NCBI GenBank assembly: GCA_032718475.1
Contig: JAUCBJ010006222.1
Span: 1-64,000 of the forward strand
Length of the DNA stretch: 64,000 nt
Origin: Nemertoderma westbladi
Lineage: Eukaryota; Xenacoelomorpha; Nemertodermatida; Nemertodermatidae
Reading direction: 5' to 3'
A model generated the notes under the pieces. It did not search any database, was not told the origin of the DNA, and saw only the letters and a program-made list of their open reading frames with translations. This document shows, in pieces, positions 51,101 through 63,020 of the stretch; position 1 is the first letter of the stretch, and every line of letters begins with the position of its first letter. Position numbers and translations under genes: made by a program.

Positions 51101-54100
51101 TTGTAATCCTCGTTAGTACAGCTGAATGATTGTAATCCTACGTTATTACAGCTGAATGATTGTAATCCTACGTTAGTACAGCTGAATGATTGTAATCCTA
51201 CGTTTTTACAGCTGAATGATTGTAATCCTACGTTATTACAGCTGAATGATTGTAATCCTACGTTATTACAGCTGAATGATTGTAATCCTACGTTATTACA
51301 GCTGAATGATTGTAATCCTACGTTATTACAGCTGAATGATTGTAATCCTACGTTATTACAGCCAGCTGAATGATTGTAATCCTACGTTAGTACAGCTGAA
51401 TGATTGTAATCCTACGTTAGTACAGCTGAATGATTGTAATCCTACGTTATTACAGCTGAATGATTGTAATCCTACGTTATTACAGCTGAATGATTGTAAT
51501 CCTACGTTATTACAGCTGAATGATTGTAATCCTACGTTAGTACAGCTGAATGATTGTAATCCTACGTTAGTACAGCTGAATGATTGTAATCCTACGTTAT
51601 TACAGCTGAATGATTGTAATCCTACGTTATTACAGCTGAATGATTGTAATCCTACGTTAGTACAGCTGAATGATTGTAATCCTACGTTAGTACAGCTGAA
51701 TGATTGTAATCCTACGTTATTACAGCTGAATGATTGTAATCCTACGTTATTACAGCTGAATGATTGTAATCCTACGTTATTACAGCTGAATGATTGTAAT
51801 CCTACGTTAGTACAGCTGAATGATTGTAATCCTACGTTAGTACAGCTGAATGATTGTAATCCTACGTTATTACAGCTGAATGATTGTAATCCTACGTTAT
51901 TACAGCTGAATGATTGTAATCCTACGTTAGTACAGCTGAATGATTGTAATCCTACGTTAGTACAGCTGAATGATTGTAATCCTACGTTAGTACAGCTGAA
52001 TGATTGTAATCCTACGTTATTACAGCTGAATGATTGTAATCCTACGTTATTACAGCTGAATGATTGTAATCCTACGTTAGTACAGCTGAATGATTGTAAT
52101 CCTACGTTAGTACAGCTGAATGATTGTAATCCTACGTTAGTACAGCTGAATGATTGTAATCCTACGTTAGTACAGCTGAATGATTGTAATCCTACGTTAT
52201 TACAGCTGAATGATTGTAATCCTACGTTATTACAGCGGAATGATTGTAACCCTACGTTATTACAGCTGAATGATTGTAATCCTACGTTATTACAGCTGAA
52301 TGATTGTAATCCTACGTTAATACAGCTGAATGATTGTAATCCTACGTTATTACAGCTGAATGATTGTAATCCTACGTTAGTACAGCTGAATGATTGTAAT
52401 CCTACGTTAGTACAGCTGAATGATTGTAATCCTACGTTAGTACAGCTGAATGATTGTAATCCTACGTTATTACAGCTGAATGATTGTAATCCTACGTTAT
52501 TACAGCTGAATGATTGTAATCCTACGTTATTACAGCTGAATGATTGTAATCCTACGTTAGTACAGCTGAATGATTGTAATCCTACGTTATTACAGCTGAA
52601 TGATTGTAATCCTACGTTATTACATCTGAATGATTGTAATCCTACGTTAGTACAGCTGAATGATTGTAATCCTACGTTAGTACAGCTGAATGATTGTAAT
52701 CCTACGTTAATACAGCTGAATGATTGTAATCCTACGTTAATACAGCTGAATGATTGTAATCCTACGTTATTACAGCGGAATGATTGTAATCCTACGTTAT
52801 TACAGCTGAATGATTGTAATCCTACGTTATTACAGCGGAATGATTGTAATCCTACGTTAGTACAGCTGAATGATTGTAATCCTACGTTATTACAGCTGAA
52901 TGATTGTAATCCTACGTTATTACAGCTGAATGATTGTAATCCTACGTTAGTACAGCTGAATGATTGTAATCCTACGTTATTACAGCTGAATGATTGTAAT
53001 CCTACGTTATTACAGCTGAATGATTGTAATCCTACGTTATTACAGCTGAATGATTGTAATCCTACGTTATTACAGCTGAATGATTGTAATCCTACGTTAT
53101 TACAGCTGAATGATTGTAATCCTACGTTATTACAGCCAGCTGAATGATTGTAATCCTACGTTATTACAGCTGAATGATTGTAATCCTACGTTATTACAGC
53201 TGAATGATTGTAATCCTACGTTATTACAGCTGAATGATTGTAATCCTACGTTAGTACAGCTGAATGATTGTAATCCTACGTTATTACAGCTGAATGATTG
53301 TAATCCTACGTTAGTACAGCTGAATGATTGTAATCCTACGTTAGTACAGCTGAATGATTGTAATCCTACGTTATTACAGCTGAATGATTGTAATCCTACT
53401 TTAGTACAGCTGAATGATTGTAATCCTACGTTATTACAGCTGAATGATTGTAATCCTACGTTATTACAGCTGAATGATTATAATCCTACGTTAGTACAGC
53501 TGAATGATTGTAATCCTACGTTATTACAGCTGAATGATTGTAATCCTCGTTAGTACAGCTGAATGATTGTAATCCTACGTTATTACAGCTGAATGATTGT
53601 AATCCTACGTTAGTACAGCTGAATGATTGTAATCCTACGTTAGTACAGCTGAATGATTGTAATCCTACGTTAGTACAGCTGAATGATTGTAATCCTACGT
53701 TAGTACAGCTGAATGATTGTAATCCTACGTTATTACAGCTGAATGATTGTAATCCTCGTTAGTACAGCTGAATGATTGTAATCCTCGTTAGTACAGCTGA
53801 ATGATTGTAATCCTACGTTATTACAGCTGAATGATTGTAATCCTACTTTAGTACAGCTGAATGATTATAATCCTACGTTAGTACAGCTGAATGATTGTAA
53901 TCCTACGTTATTACAGCTGAATGATTGTAATCCTACGTTAGTACAGCTGAATGATTGTAATCCTACGTTATTACAGCTGAATGATTGTAATCCTACTTTA
54001 GTACAGCTGAATGATTATAATCCTACGTTAGTACAGCTGAATGATTGTAATCCTACGTTATTACAGCTGAATGATTGTAATCCTACGTTATTACAGCTGA

Positions 54101-57100
54101 ATGATTGTAATCCTCGTTAGTACAGCTGAATGATTGTAATCCTACGTTATTACAGCTGAATGATTGTAATCCTACGTTATTACAGCTGAATGATTGTAAT
54201 CCTACGTTATTACAGCTGAATGATTGTAATCCTCGTTAGTACAGCTGAATGATTGTAATCCTACGTTATTACAGCTGAATGATTGTAATCCTACTTTAGT
54301 ACAGCTGAATGATTATAATCCTACGTTAGTACAGCTGAATGATTGTAATCCTACGTTAGTACAGCTGAATGATTATAATCCTACGTTATTACAGCTGAAT
54401 GATTGTAATCCTACGTTAGTACAGCTGAATGATTGTAATCCTACGTTAGTACAGCTGAATGATTGTAATCCTACGTTAGTACAGCTGAATGATTGTAATC
54501 CTACGTTAGTACAGCTGAATGATTGTAATCCTACGTTATTACAGCTGAATGATTGTAATCCTACGTTATTACAGCTGAATGATTGTAATCCTCGTTAGTA
54601 CAGCTGAATGATTGTAATCCTACGTTATTACAGCTGAATGATTGTAATCCTACGTTATTACAGCTGAATGATTGTAATCCTACGTTATTACAGCTGAATG
54701 ATTGTAATCCTCGTTAGTACAGCTGAATGATTGTAATCCTACGTTATTACAGCTGAATGATTGTAATCCTACTTTAGTACAGCTGAATGATTATAATCCT
54801 ACGTTAGTACAGCTGAATGATTGTAATCCTACGTTAGTACAGCTGAATGATTATAATCCTACGTTATTACATCTGAATGATTGTAATCCTACGTTAGTAC
54901 AGCTGAATGATTGTAATCCTACGTTAGTACAGCTGAATGATTGTAATCCTACGTTAGTACAGCTGAATGATTGTAATCCTACGTTATTACAGCTGAATGA
55001 TTGTAATCCTACGTTATTACAGCTGAATGATTGTAATCCTACGTTATTACAGCTGAATGATTGTAATCCTACGTTATTACAGCTGAATGATTGTAATCCT
55101 ACGTTATTACAGCCAGCTGAATGATTGTAATCCTACGTTAGTACAGCTGAATGATTGTAATCCTACGTTATTACAGCTGAATGATTGTAATCCTACGTTA
55201 TTACAGCTGAATGATTGTAATCCTACGTTATTACAGCTGAATGATTGTAATCCTACGTTATTACAGCTGAATGATTGTAATCCTACGTTATTACAGCTGA
55301 ATGATTGTAATCCTACGTTATTACAGCCAGCTGAATGATTGTAATCCTACGTTAGTACAGCTGAATGATTGTAATCCTACGTTATTACAGCTGAATGATT
55401 GTAATCCTACGTTATTACAGCTGAATGATTGTAATCCTACGTTATTACAGCTGAATGATTGTAATCCTACGTTATTACAGCTGAATGATTGTAATCCTAC
55501 TTTAGTACAGCTGAATGATTATAATCCTACGTTAGTACAGCTGAATGATTGTAATCCTACGTTATTACAGCTGAATGATTGTAATCCTCGTTAGTACAGC
55601 TGAATGATTGTAATCCTACGTTATTACAGCTGAATGATTGTAATCCTACTTTAGTACAGCTGAATGATTATAATCCTACGTTAGTACAGCTGAATGATTG
55701 TAATCCTACGTTATTACAGCTGAATGATTGTAATCCTCGTTAGTACAGCTGAATGATTGTAATCCTACGTTAGTACAGCTGAATGATTGTAATCCTACGT
55801 TAGTACAGCTGAATGATTGTAATCCTACGTTATTACAGCTGAATGATTGTAATCCTCGTTAGTACAGCTGAATGATTGTAATCCTACGTTATTACAGCTG
55901 AATGATTGTAATCCTCGTTAGTACAGCTGAATGATTGTAATCCTACGTTATTACAGCTGAATGATTGTAATCCTACTTTAGTACAGCTGAATGATTGTAA
56001 TCCTACGTTTTTACAGCTGAATGATTGTAATCCTACGTTATTACAGCTGAATGATTGTAATCCTACGTTATTACAGCTGAATGATTGTAATCCTACGTTA
56101 TTACAGCTGAATGATTGTAATCCTACGTTATTACAGCTGAATGATTGTAATCCTACGTTATTACAGCCAGCTGAATGATTGTAATCCTACGTTAGTACAG
56201 CTGAATGATTGTAATCCTACGTTAGTACAGCTGAATGATTGTAATCCTACGTTATTACAGCTGAATGATTGTAATCCTACGTTATTACAGCTGAATGATT
56301 GTAATCCTACGTTATTACAGCTGAATGATTGTAATCCTACGTTAGTACAGCTGAATGATTGTAATCCTACGTTAGTACAGCTGAATGATTGTAATCCTAC
56401 GTTATTACAGCTGAATGATTGTAATCCTACGTTATTACATCTGAATGATTGTAATCCTACGTTAGTACAGCTGAATGATTGTAATCCTACGTTAGTACAG
56501 CTGAATGATTGTAATCCTACGTTAGTACAGCTGAATGATTGTAATCCTACGTTATTACAGCTGAATGATTGTAATCCTACGTTATTACAGCTGAATGATT
56601 GTAATCCTACGTTAGTACAGCTGAATGATTGTAATCCTACGTTAGTACAGCTGAATGATTGTAATCCTACGTTAGTACAGCTGAATGATTGTAACCCTAC
56701 GTTAGTACAGCTGAATGATTGTAATCCTACGTTATTACAGCTGAATGATTGTAACCCTACGTTATTACAGCGGAATGATTGTAACCCTACGTTATTACAG
56801 CTGAATGATTGTAATCCTACGTTATTACAGCTGAATGATTGTAATCCTACGTTAATACAGCTGAATGATTGTAATCCTACGTTATTACATCTGAATGATT
56901 GTAATCCTACGTTAGTACAGCTGAATGATTGTAATCCTACGTTAGTACAGCTGAATGATTGTAATCCTACGTTAGTACAGCTGAATGATTGTAATCCTAC
57001 GTTATTACAGCGGAATGATTGTAACCCTACGTTATTACAGCTGAATGATTGTAATCCTACGTTATTACAGCTGAATGATTGTAATCCTACGTTAGTACAG

Positions 57101-58991
57101 CTGAATGATTGTAATCCTACGTTATTACAGCGGAATGATTGTAATCCTACGTTATTACATCTGAATGATTGTAATCCTACGTTAGTACAGCTGAATGATT
57201 GTAATCCTACGTTAGTACAGCTGAATGATTGTAATCCTACGTTAATACAGCTGAATGATTGTAATCCTACGTTAATACAGCTGAATGATTGTAATCCTAC
57301 GTTATTACAGCGGAATGATTGTAATCCTACGTTATTACAGCTGAATGATTGTAATCCTACGTTATTACAGCGGAATGATTGTAATCCTACGTTAGTACAG
57401 CTGAATGATTGTAATCCTACGTTAATACAGCTGAATGATTGTAATCCTACGTTAATACAGCTGAATGATTGTAATCCTACGTTATTACATCTGAATGATT
57501 GTAATCCTACGTTAGTACAGCTGAATGATTGTAATCCTACGTTAGTACAGCTGAATGATTGTAATCCTACGTTAGTACAGCTGAATGATTGTAATCCTAC
57601 GTTATTACAGCGGAATGATTGTAACCCTACGTTATTACAGCTGAATGATTGTAATCCTACGTTATTACAGCTGAATGATTGTAATCCTACGTTAGTACAG
57701 CTGAATGATTGTAATCCTACGTTATTACAGCTGAATGATTGTAATCCTACGTTAATACAGCTGAATGATTGTAATCCTACGTTATTACATCTGAATGATT
57801 GTAATCCTACGTTAGTACAGCTGAATGATTGTAATCCTACGTTAGTACAGCTGAATGATTGTAATCCTACGTTAGTACAGCTGAATGATTGTAATCCTAC
57901 GTTATTACAGCTGAATGATTGTAATCCTACGTTAGTACAGCTGAATGATTGTAATCCTACGTTATTACAGCGGAATGATTGTAACCCTACGTTATTACAG
58001 CTGAATGATTGTAATCCTACGTTATTACAGCTGAATGATTGTAATCCTACGTTAGTACAGCTGAATGATTGTAATCCTACGTTATTACAGCTGAATGATT
58101 GTAATCCTACGTTATTACAGCTGAATGATTGTAATCCTACGTTAGTACAGCTGAATGATTGTAATCCTACGTTATTACAGCTGAATGATTGTAACCCTAC
58201 GTTAGTACAGCTGAATGATTGTAATCCTACGTTATTACAGCTGAATGATTGTAATCCTACGTTAGTACAGCTGAATGATTGTAATCCTACGTTATTACAG
58301 CTGAATGATTGTAACCCTACGTTAGTACAGCTGAATGATTGTAATCCTACGTTATTACAGCTGAATGATTGTAACCCTACGTTATTACAGCTGAATGATT
58401 GTAATCCTACGTTAGTACAGCTGAATGATTGTAATCCTACGTTATTACAGCTGAATGATTGTAATCCTACGTTATTACAGCTGAATGATTGTAATCCTAC
58501 GTTATTACAGCTGAATGATTGTAATCCTACGTTATTACAGCTGAATGATTGTAATCCTACGTTATTACAGCTGAATGATTGTAACCCTACGTTAGTACAG
58601 CTGAATGATTGTAATCCTACGTTATTACAGCTGAATGATTGTAACCCTACGTTATTACAGCTGAATGATTGTAATCCTACGTTAGTACAGCTGAATGATT
58701 GTAATCCTACGTTAGTACAGCTGAATGATTGTAATCCTACGTTAGTACAGCTGAATGATTGTAATCCTACGTTATTACAGCTGAATGATTGTAACCCTAC
58801 GTTATTACAGCTGAATGATTGTAATCCTACGTTAGTACAGCTGAATGATTGTAATCCTACGTTAGTACAGCTGAATGATTGTAATCCTACGTTAGTACAG
58901 CTGAATGATTGTAATCCTACGTTATTACAGCTGAATGATTGTAACCCTACGTTAGTACAGCTGAATGATTGTAATCCTACGTTAGTACAGC
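45114..58991 (+). repeat. Minisatellite array, 30-bp unit, about 13.9 kb
   Basis: The unit is CAGCTGAATGATTGTAATCC followed by TACGTTATTA, with frequent GTTAGTA and rarer GTTAATA, GTTTTTA, TATAAT and CGGAATG variants. By length there are about 460 copies. Indel variants are a 29-bp unit (CCTCGTTA) and a 34-bp unit (CAGCCAGCTG). The first part of the array is rich in these; from 56141 to the end the 30-bp period is unbroken. Because 30 is a multiple of 3, one frame stays open and encodes LQLNDCNPTL over and over (603 codons at 51336-53147, 996 codons at 56141-59131). A block near 50.1-51.6 kb recurs at 54.9-56.4 kb with an offset of 4,805 bp. Confidence 0.97.
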
Positions 58992-59244
58992 AAAATGAAT
59001 GTATCCTTAATATATTAATAATAAATAGAAATTGTAGAAATGAACTAGTTTCTCTTTCGTCATTATTTATTTGTTATGATTACAGTTATCTGTGTAAGTT
59101 AATTAATATTAATTATATATATATTAAGTAATTATTTTTGATTCTACGTTTGTTAACTTATTTCATATTAAATTATTAGTAATCTCGTTACAAAAGGGTC
59201 CCGACTCTATTATTGAATCTCACATAAACCACATCAATATCAAT
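58992..59244. other. Upstream region of the LRR gene
   Basis: This 253-bp stretch lies between the satellite and the start codon of the LRR gene and should hold its promoter or 5' UTR. A TATATATATTAAG stretch near 59114-59126 is a possible TATA element, but the region is AT-rich throughout. Confidence 0.3.
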
Positions 59245-60408
59245 ATGGATATCATTATCTTCGTAACCTGTATATGTTTAATATATTATCCACGACGTAT
59301 AGATGGGGGGGAATACAATCTACCAGATGGAGAGAACAATCTGCCAGGTGAGGAATACGATCTGCCAAAGTGCCCGACCAACATTAAACGGAGTCACTGG
59401 AGCAATTACTGCTGCGTAGAGAAATCCTCTACGTTTTGTGAATATAATGTCAAGGATATTGTACATGCACTGTTGACAAGTAGTTTTGGCATTCCTCGCA
59501 CAACCTCACATCTCGAGCTGTTTGCAGGATACTTAGATCCAGTATTGTTCAGATCTGTTTGCAAAAAACTCCCAAATCTTATATCATTGAATTTAAATAA
59601 TTTGTATTTCTCAACCCTAAACTCAAATCAATTAAGAAATATTTTGCCGGACACATTTATAAATAATCCATCGTTATTGGAACTAGAACTCCTATATGTT
59701 GAACTCACTAATATACCCAACCTTAGCCGGCCAATACCATCATTGAAAATTCTACGACTGAATCACAATAATATTACAACTGTTGATTTAAACCGTTTGA
59801 TCAAATTTCCCAATATTGAAGTCCTCGACATGAATGAAAATTATTTGTATCACTTAGAAATTCCAATGACAACACTACCTGATCATAAATTAAACAAACT
59901 CTACCTGAGTGGAAACATGTCTTCAAAAGATATTATTGATATTATTAATGTATTTCCAAATCTTGAATTTATTACACTCAAAAATTATACCTTCTTTAAT
60001 ACCTCCGATATAACAAAGCAAGGCAGTTTAAATTCTATACAACCTAATTGTGAAAGACAATATAATGCAACAGTTGACGAATTTGGCGATGTTTTTATTC
60101 AAGTGAACAACAAATGTTACTGTTTATCGGGAAAGAGTGCCGGTTACATTTGGAATAAGACGATTTCAAATGAAACTGTAAGAATTCCTTGTTTTCCAAA
60201 TAGTTCAACTTTCGTTACAAGGCGATGCGATCGGGGCTACAACTGGGAGGCAGTATCTGATGGCGAATGTAACAGTCACAAAATGAATAATATGGAAAAA
60301 GAAAACTTGTCTTCAAACGATCAAGAAATTATAACAATCACTGGATCGACAATATCCATCATATGTTTGGGCCTATACATGGCTTTATTCCTATTTAATA
60401 ATGAATAG
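59245..60408 (+). CDS. Secreted/membrane leucine-rich-repeat protein, 387 aa
   Basis: This is a single uninterrupted ORF from ATG 59245 to TAG 60406-60408. Residues 1 to about 20 (MDIIIFVTCICLIYY) look like a signal peptide. Residues about 22-42 hold three seven-residue repeats of the form GEYNLPD. A Cys-rich segment follows (SNYCCVEKSSTFCEYN). About six leucine-rich repeats span residues 110-255 (LISLNLNNL, LKILRLNHNN, IEVLDMNENY, LNKLYLSGN). The C-terminal ectodomain has clustered Cys, with a CFPNS...RRCDRGYNW...C pattern that resembles the hormone-receptor (HormR) motif of adhesion GPCRs. At least six N-glycosylation sequons are present (NYT, NTS, NAT, NKT, NET, NSS). The last about 27 residues are hydrophobic and end only three residues from the C terminus, so either a tail-less type I membrane anchor or a GPI signal is possible. 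I do not recognise an orthologue. A cell-surface recognition role is an inference from the fold. Confidence 0.85.
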   Translation: MDIIIFVTCICLIYYPRRIDGGEYNLPDGENNLPGEEYDLPKCPTNIKRSHWSNYCCVEKSSTFCEYNVKDIVHALLTSSFGIPRTTSHLELFAGYLDPVLFRSVCKKLPNLISLNLNNLYFSTLNSNQLRNILPDTFINNPSLLELELLYVELTNIPNLSRPIPSLKILRLNHNNITTVDLNRLIKFPNIEVLDMNENYLYHLEIPMTTLPDHKLNKLYLSGNMSSKDIIDIINVFPNLEFITLKNYTFFNTSDITKQGSLNSIQPNCERQYNATVDEFGDVFIQVNNKCYCLSGKSAGYIWNKTISNETVRIPCFPNSSTFVTRRCDRGYNWEAVSDGECNSHKMNNMEKENLSSNDQEIITITGSTISIICLGLYMALFLFNNE

Positions 60409-60768
60409 TTAACAACCATGACGGACGAACTGAATTAACTATTTTATATATATTGGGTGGGATGCAAAATATACCCATTTACTATATATAGTTAAATATT
60501 AATAACAATGAATAGTGACATTCGCATGGAAAAAATAACCGCAAAAAAATAGCATAGTTAAAGAATGGAACAGTAAGGTTCTTTTTTTCTAAACTTTTTG
60601 TAAGGATATTTAGTGTTCGATTTGAATGTAAGCCAATAGACCTACAGTATATCTGCTATTTCGCAACGAAATTCAGATTTGATTAAATATTACCTTATTA
60701 TATGTTATTACACAACGTCATCCTTCTTTCCATCGGTACCAACGGAATACAACAAGGTTAATGAAGAA
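60409..60768. other. 3' flank of the LRR gene
   Basis: AT-rich sequence with no gene. TGGGTGGGATGCAAAA at 60454-60469 is the exact complement of 61765-61780, forming a wide inverted repeat around the mobile-element cluster. A canonical AATAAA close to the stop was not seen. Confidence 0.5.
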
Positions 60769-60800
60769 GTGCAGTACCGGTACTATACTGTTACAATATA

Positions 60801-61004
60801 GCAATAAAGTACTTTATACATACTAATACTACTACTACTAGGTCGAGCGAACTCGGACCGTGGAAATTACCCTTTGTGGCCGTCCTCATTGCGTAATCCA
60901 GTACCTTTACAAATAGTAATGGTGCTAATGCCTTGCAGTATGCCAGCCAGGATTGAGAAGAACTCAGTTTCACCATCTGGTGAGAGTACCTGCTCTTCTG
61001 TGTC
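60801..61004 (-). mobile_element. Short RTE-like LINE fragment with 32-bp target-site duplication
   Basis: The minus strand encodes RT-like pieces in two frames (GETEFFSILAGILQG, then LAPLLFVKVLDYAMR), equivalent to the QGDTLAPFLF region, and then ends in CCTAG(TAG)n near 60819-60840. The flanks 60769-60800 and 61005-61036 are 32-bp direct repeats with one mismatch (GTGCAGTACCGGTACTATAC and following). This is the structure expected from target-primed insertion. The RT coding part joins the tail without the C-terminal region of the full element, so the copy is internally deleted or from another subfamily. Confidence 0.75.
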
Positions 61005-61059
61005 GTGCAGTACCGGTACTATACTGTTGCAATATAATTGCCATATAGTTGGATAACAA

Positions 61060-61394
61060 GCCGTTCCGTACATATATATTGATCCGTCAATAACCAATCA
61101 GCTCACGGATCAATATTCGTGTTTTCATACAGGAATTGTTGATCCATTCAGAAGGAGCTGTCCCCCACTTAATATTACTATCAAGGGAGCTGGTTAGTAA
61201 AGGAGCATGTTACAGAGGTGTGTTGAGGGAACCAAAACAATAAACCAAAGTTAACACATGTTACAATATTATGCAGGTCTTTATAATTGGGTCTTGAGTC
61301 TTTGGAAATATCAACAATTCTTGTATGAAAACAGGAAATTTGATCCGTGAGCTGATAGGTTAATTCACGGATTAATATTCCTGTACGGAACGGC
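61060..61394. mobile_element. Foldback (MITE-like) element with about 82-bp arms
   Basis: The left arm, 61060-61140, and the right arm, 61312-61394, are inverted repeats of roughly 85% identity by eye. Both contain GCCGTTCCGTAC, ATCAGCTCACGGATCAA, TGTTTTCATAC and GAATTGTTG (right arm as complement). The 170-bp centre has no coding potential. No target-site duplication was established. Confidence 0.75.
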
Positions 61395-62158
61395 TTCTAT
61401 TGGAGACAAAAAATCAGAGACCAAAAATGAAAATTTTGACTGATCCAGTATGGAGTAGGGAGGTCAATAAATTTATTTTTCAAATTACATGTACAATGGA
61501 GTGGAGGGGCGCGGCCCTACCTGAATAAAGACAATACTGCTATTTTCCAGAACACCATAGGCCTACACTGTACACTACACTCCATTCACTGTACAGAGTG
61601 CATACGAACAAACTCTCAGTTTCACATACAATAGCCCTAGCTGCCTGACTGATGACCGGATATTCCACGCCGTGAACTACAATCTTAAAACATTTTACTA
61701 TATTCATTTGCATACCAAAAACTATAGTAAATGGTGAACCATTAATTATGTACTTTATGGTGGTTTTTGCATCCCACCCATTATTTGCTAATATTGACCT
61801 TAATAATATTTATGGTTTAAAGGGATTGTTGTTAAACATTACTGAGTATTACTATTACTACAGGAAGTTATGCAGAACTTTTCGATTTCTTACTAAATAC
61901 TCATTGTTTGGGGTTGGATGTATGTATATTGTTGTTTAGGTTTTGGTTTTTACAATTATATTTATGAAGCGACAAATCGTGGGTAATCTGGTAAAACCCA
62001 AGTTCATTTTTAGCCATTTTCAGGTTTTTGGTGATTCCGGTACCTTAGATTGATATCCACCTTCTGACAAAACCCCAGAAGTTAAAACAGCGTTAATAAC
62101 GGAGAAAAACGCAGAAAAGGCCTAAATATGATAGCCCACTCCATAGCGAAATCTTCTA
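61395..62158. other. Intergenic region
   Basis: It contains the right arm of the wide inverted repeat (61765-61780). A 63-codon frame at 61748-61939 starts across that arm and is not supported as a gene. Nothing else was recognised. Confidence 0.45.
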
Positions 62159-62246
62159 CCGTCCTGGTAGCTCAGTATACACACTCGGCTGATGATAACC
62201 GGAAGTTTGAAACCTAGGTACCGGGTTCGAGCCCCAATAGGGGCGG
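62159..62246 (+). other. tRNA-like segment (degenerate tRNA or SINE head)
   Basis: An A-box-like GGTAGCTCAGTATAC is followed about 50 bp later by a B-box-like GGGTTCGAGCCCC. Bases 62159-62165 (CCGTCCT) can pair with 62240-62246 (GGGGCGG), allowing G-U pairs, as an acceptor stem. The T stem has two mismatches and the D and anticodon arms do not fold cleanly. I therefore read it as a tRNA pseudogene or the head of a tRNA-derived SINE, and assign no anticodon. Confidence 0.4.
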
Positions 62247-62646
62247 TTGATATTTTTCACTGTGGAGAGCATTATCATAATGTACTATAACATACAAAAT
62301 AAGATCCCTTCAAAAAATCGCTTGATCTGTTAAAACCCCCTAAGTAGAAAAAACTACGTTTAAGCACTCAATATGGGATTTGATTTCTGATAAAACCCCT
62401 TAAATTAGATATTAGGGGGTTTCTTATTAGTTCAATGTCAGAGGAATTTTTAATGATACGTTCTGATAAGAGCCCCGAAAAAGCGCGATATGATAGGATA
62501 ATATGGCCTTGAAATATGGAAGGAGTTTTGAAGTAGGCCTACGGTAAGCCTATTAGTATTAGAATAGGTTGGCTACTCAACACCACACAGTATATTTAAA
62601 TAGCTGGAACATCTGTAGAGCTTATTTTAACCTTTGGCGAAAATCT

Positions 62647-62668
62647 GGGGGGTAGGGGGGGGGGGGGG
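62647..62668 (+). repeat. Poly-G tract
   Basis: Six G, TA, then 14 G. This could form a quadruplex; the length may be uncertain in an assembly. Confidence 0.85.
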
Positions 62669-62726
62669 CGTGGATCCATTAACAAGTTACTTTATAGTAC
62701 TGTGGATATCATCAAGTAGTGAGATC

Positions 62727-62836
62727 AGCTGAAGATGTTCAACCAGTACTGAGTGTAGCTGAAGATGTTCAAACAGTCCAGTAGTGAGTGTATATGGATA
62801 TGTTCAACAAATGATGGTGTAGCTGAATATGTTCAA
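62727..62836. repeat. Degenerate short tandem repeat, about 30-bp unit
   Basis: Four diverged copies of a unit beginning AGCTGAAGATGTTCAA and ending near GTGT (starts near 62727, 62757, 62790 and 62820). Confidence 0.5.
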
Positions 62837-63020
62837 GATAAAGCAATGACGAGTCTAGATTTATATCTTTTAGAAGCCTACAACAAATATAGCAGAGGTG
62901 ATGAGGGAACTTGATTTCGGCCAGTAATTGTAGAAATAGTTGAGCCAATAATAATTACGAAGGCTTTGTTTGATCTCTTAGGCCTACGGATTCTCATAGC
63001 ATCAATCGTGATTCTATTCA

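Larger units (their letters stand above)
62247..63020. other. Intergenic region with G tract and short repeats
   Basis: AT-rich with repeated AAAACCCC motifs (near 62332 and 62390, and the complement TTAGGGGG near 62411). No gene is supported. Confidence 0.45.
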
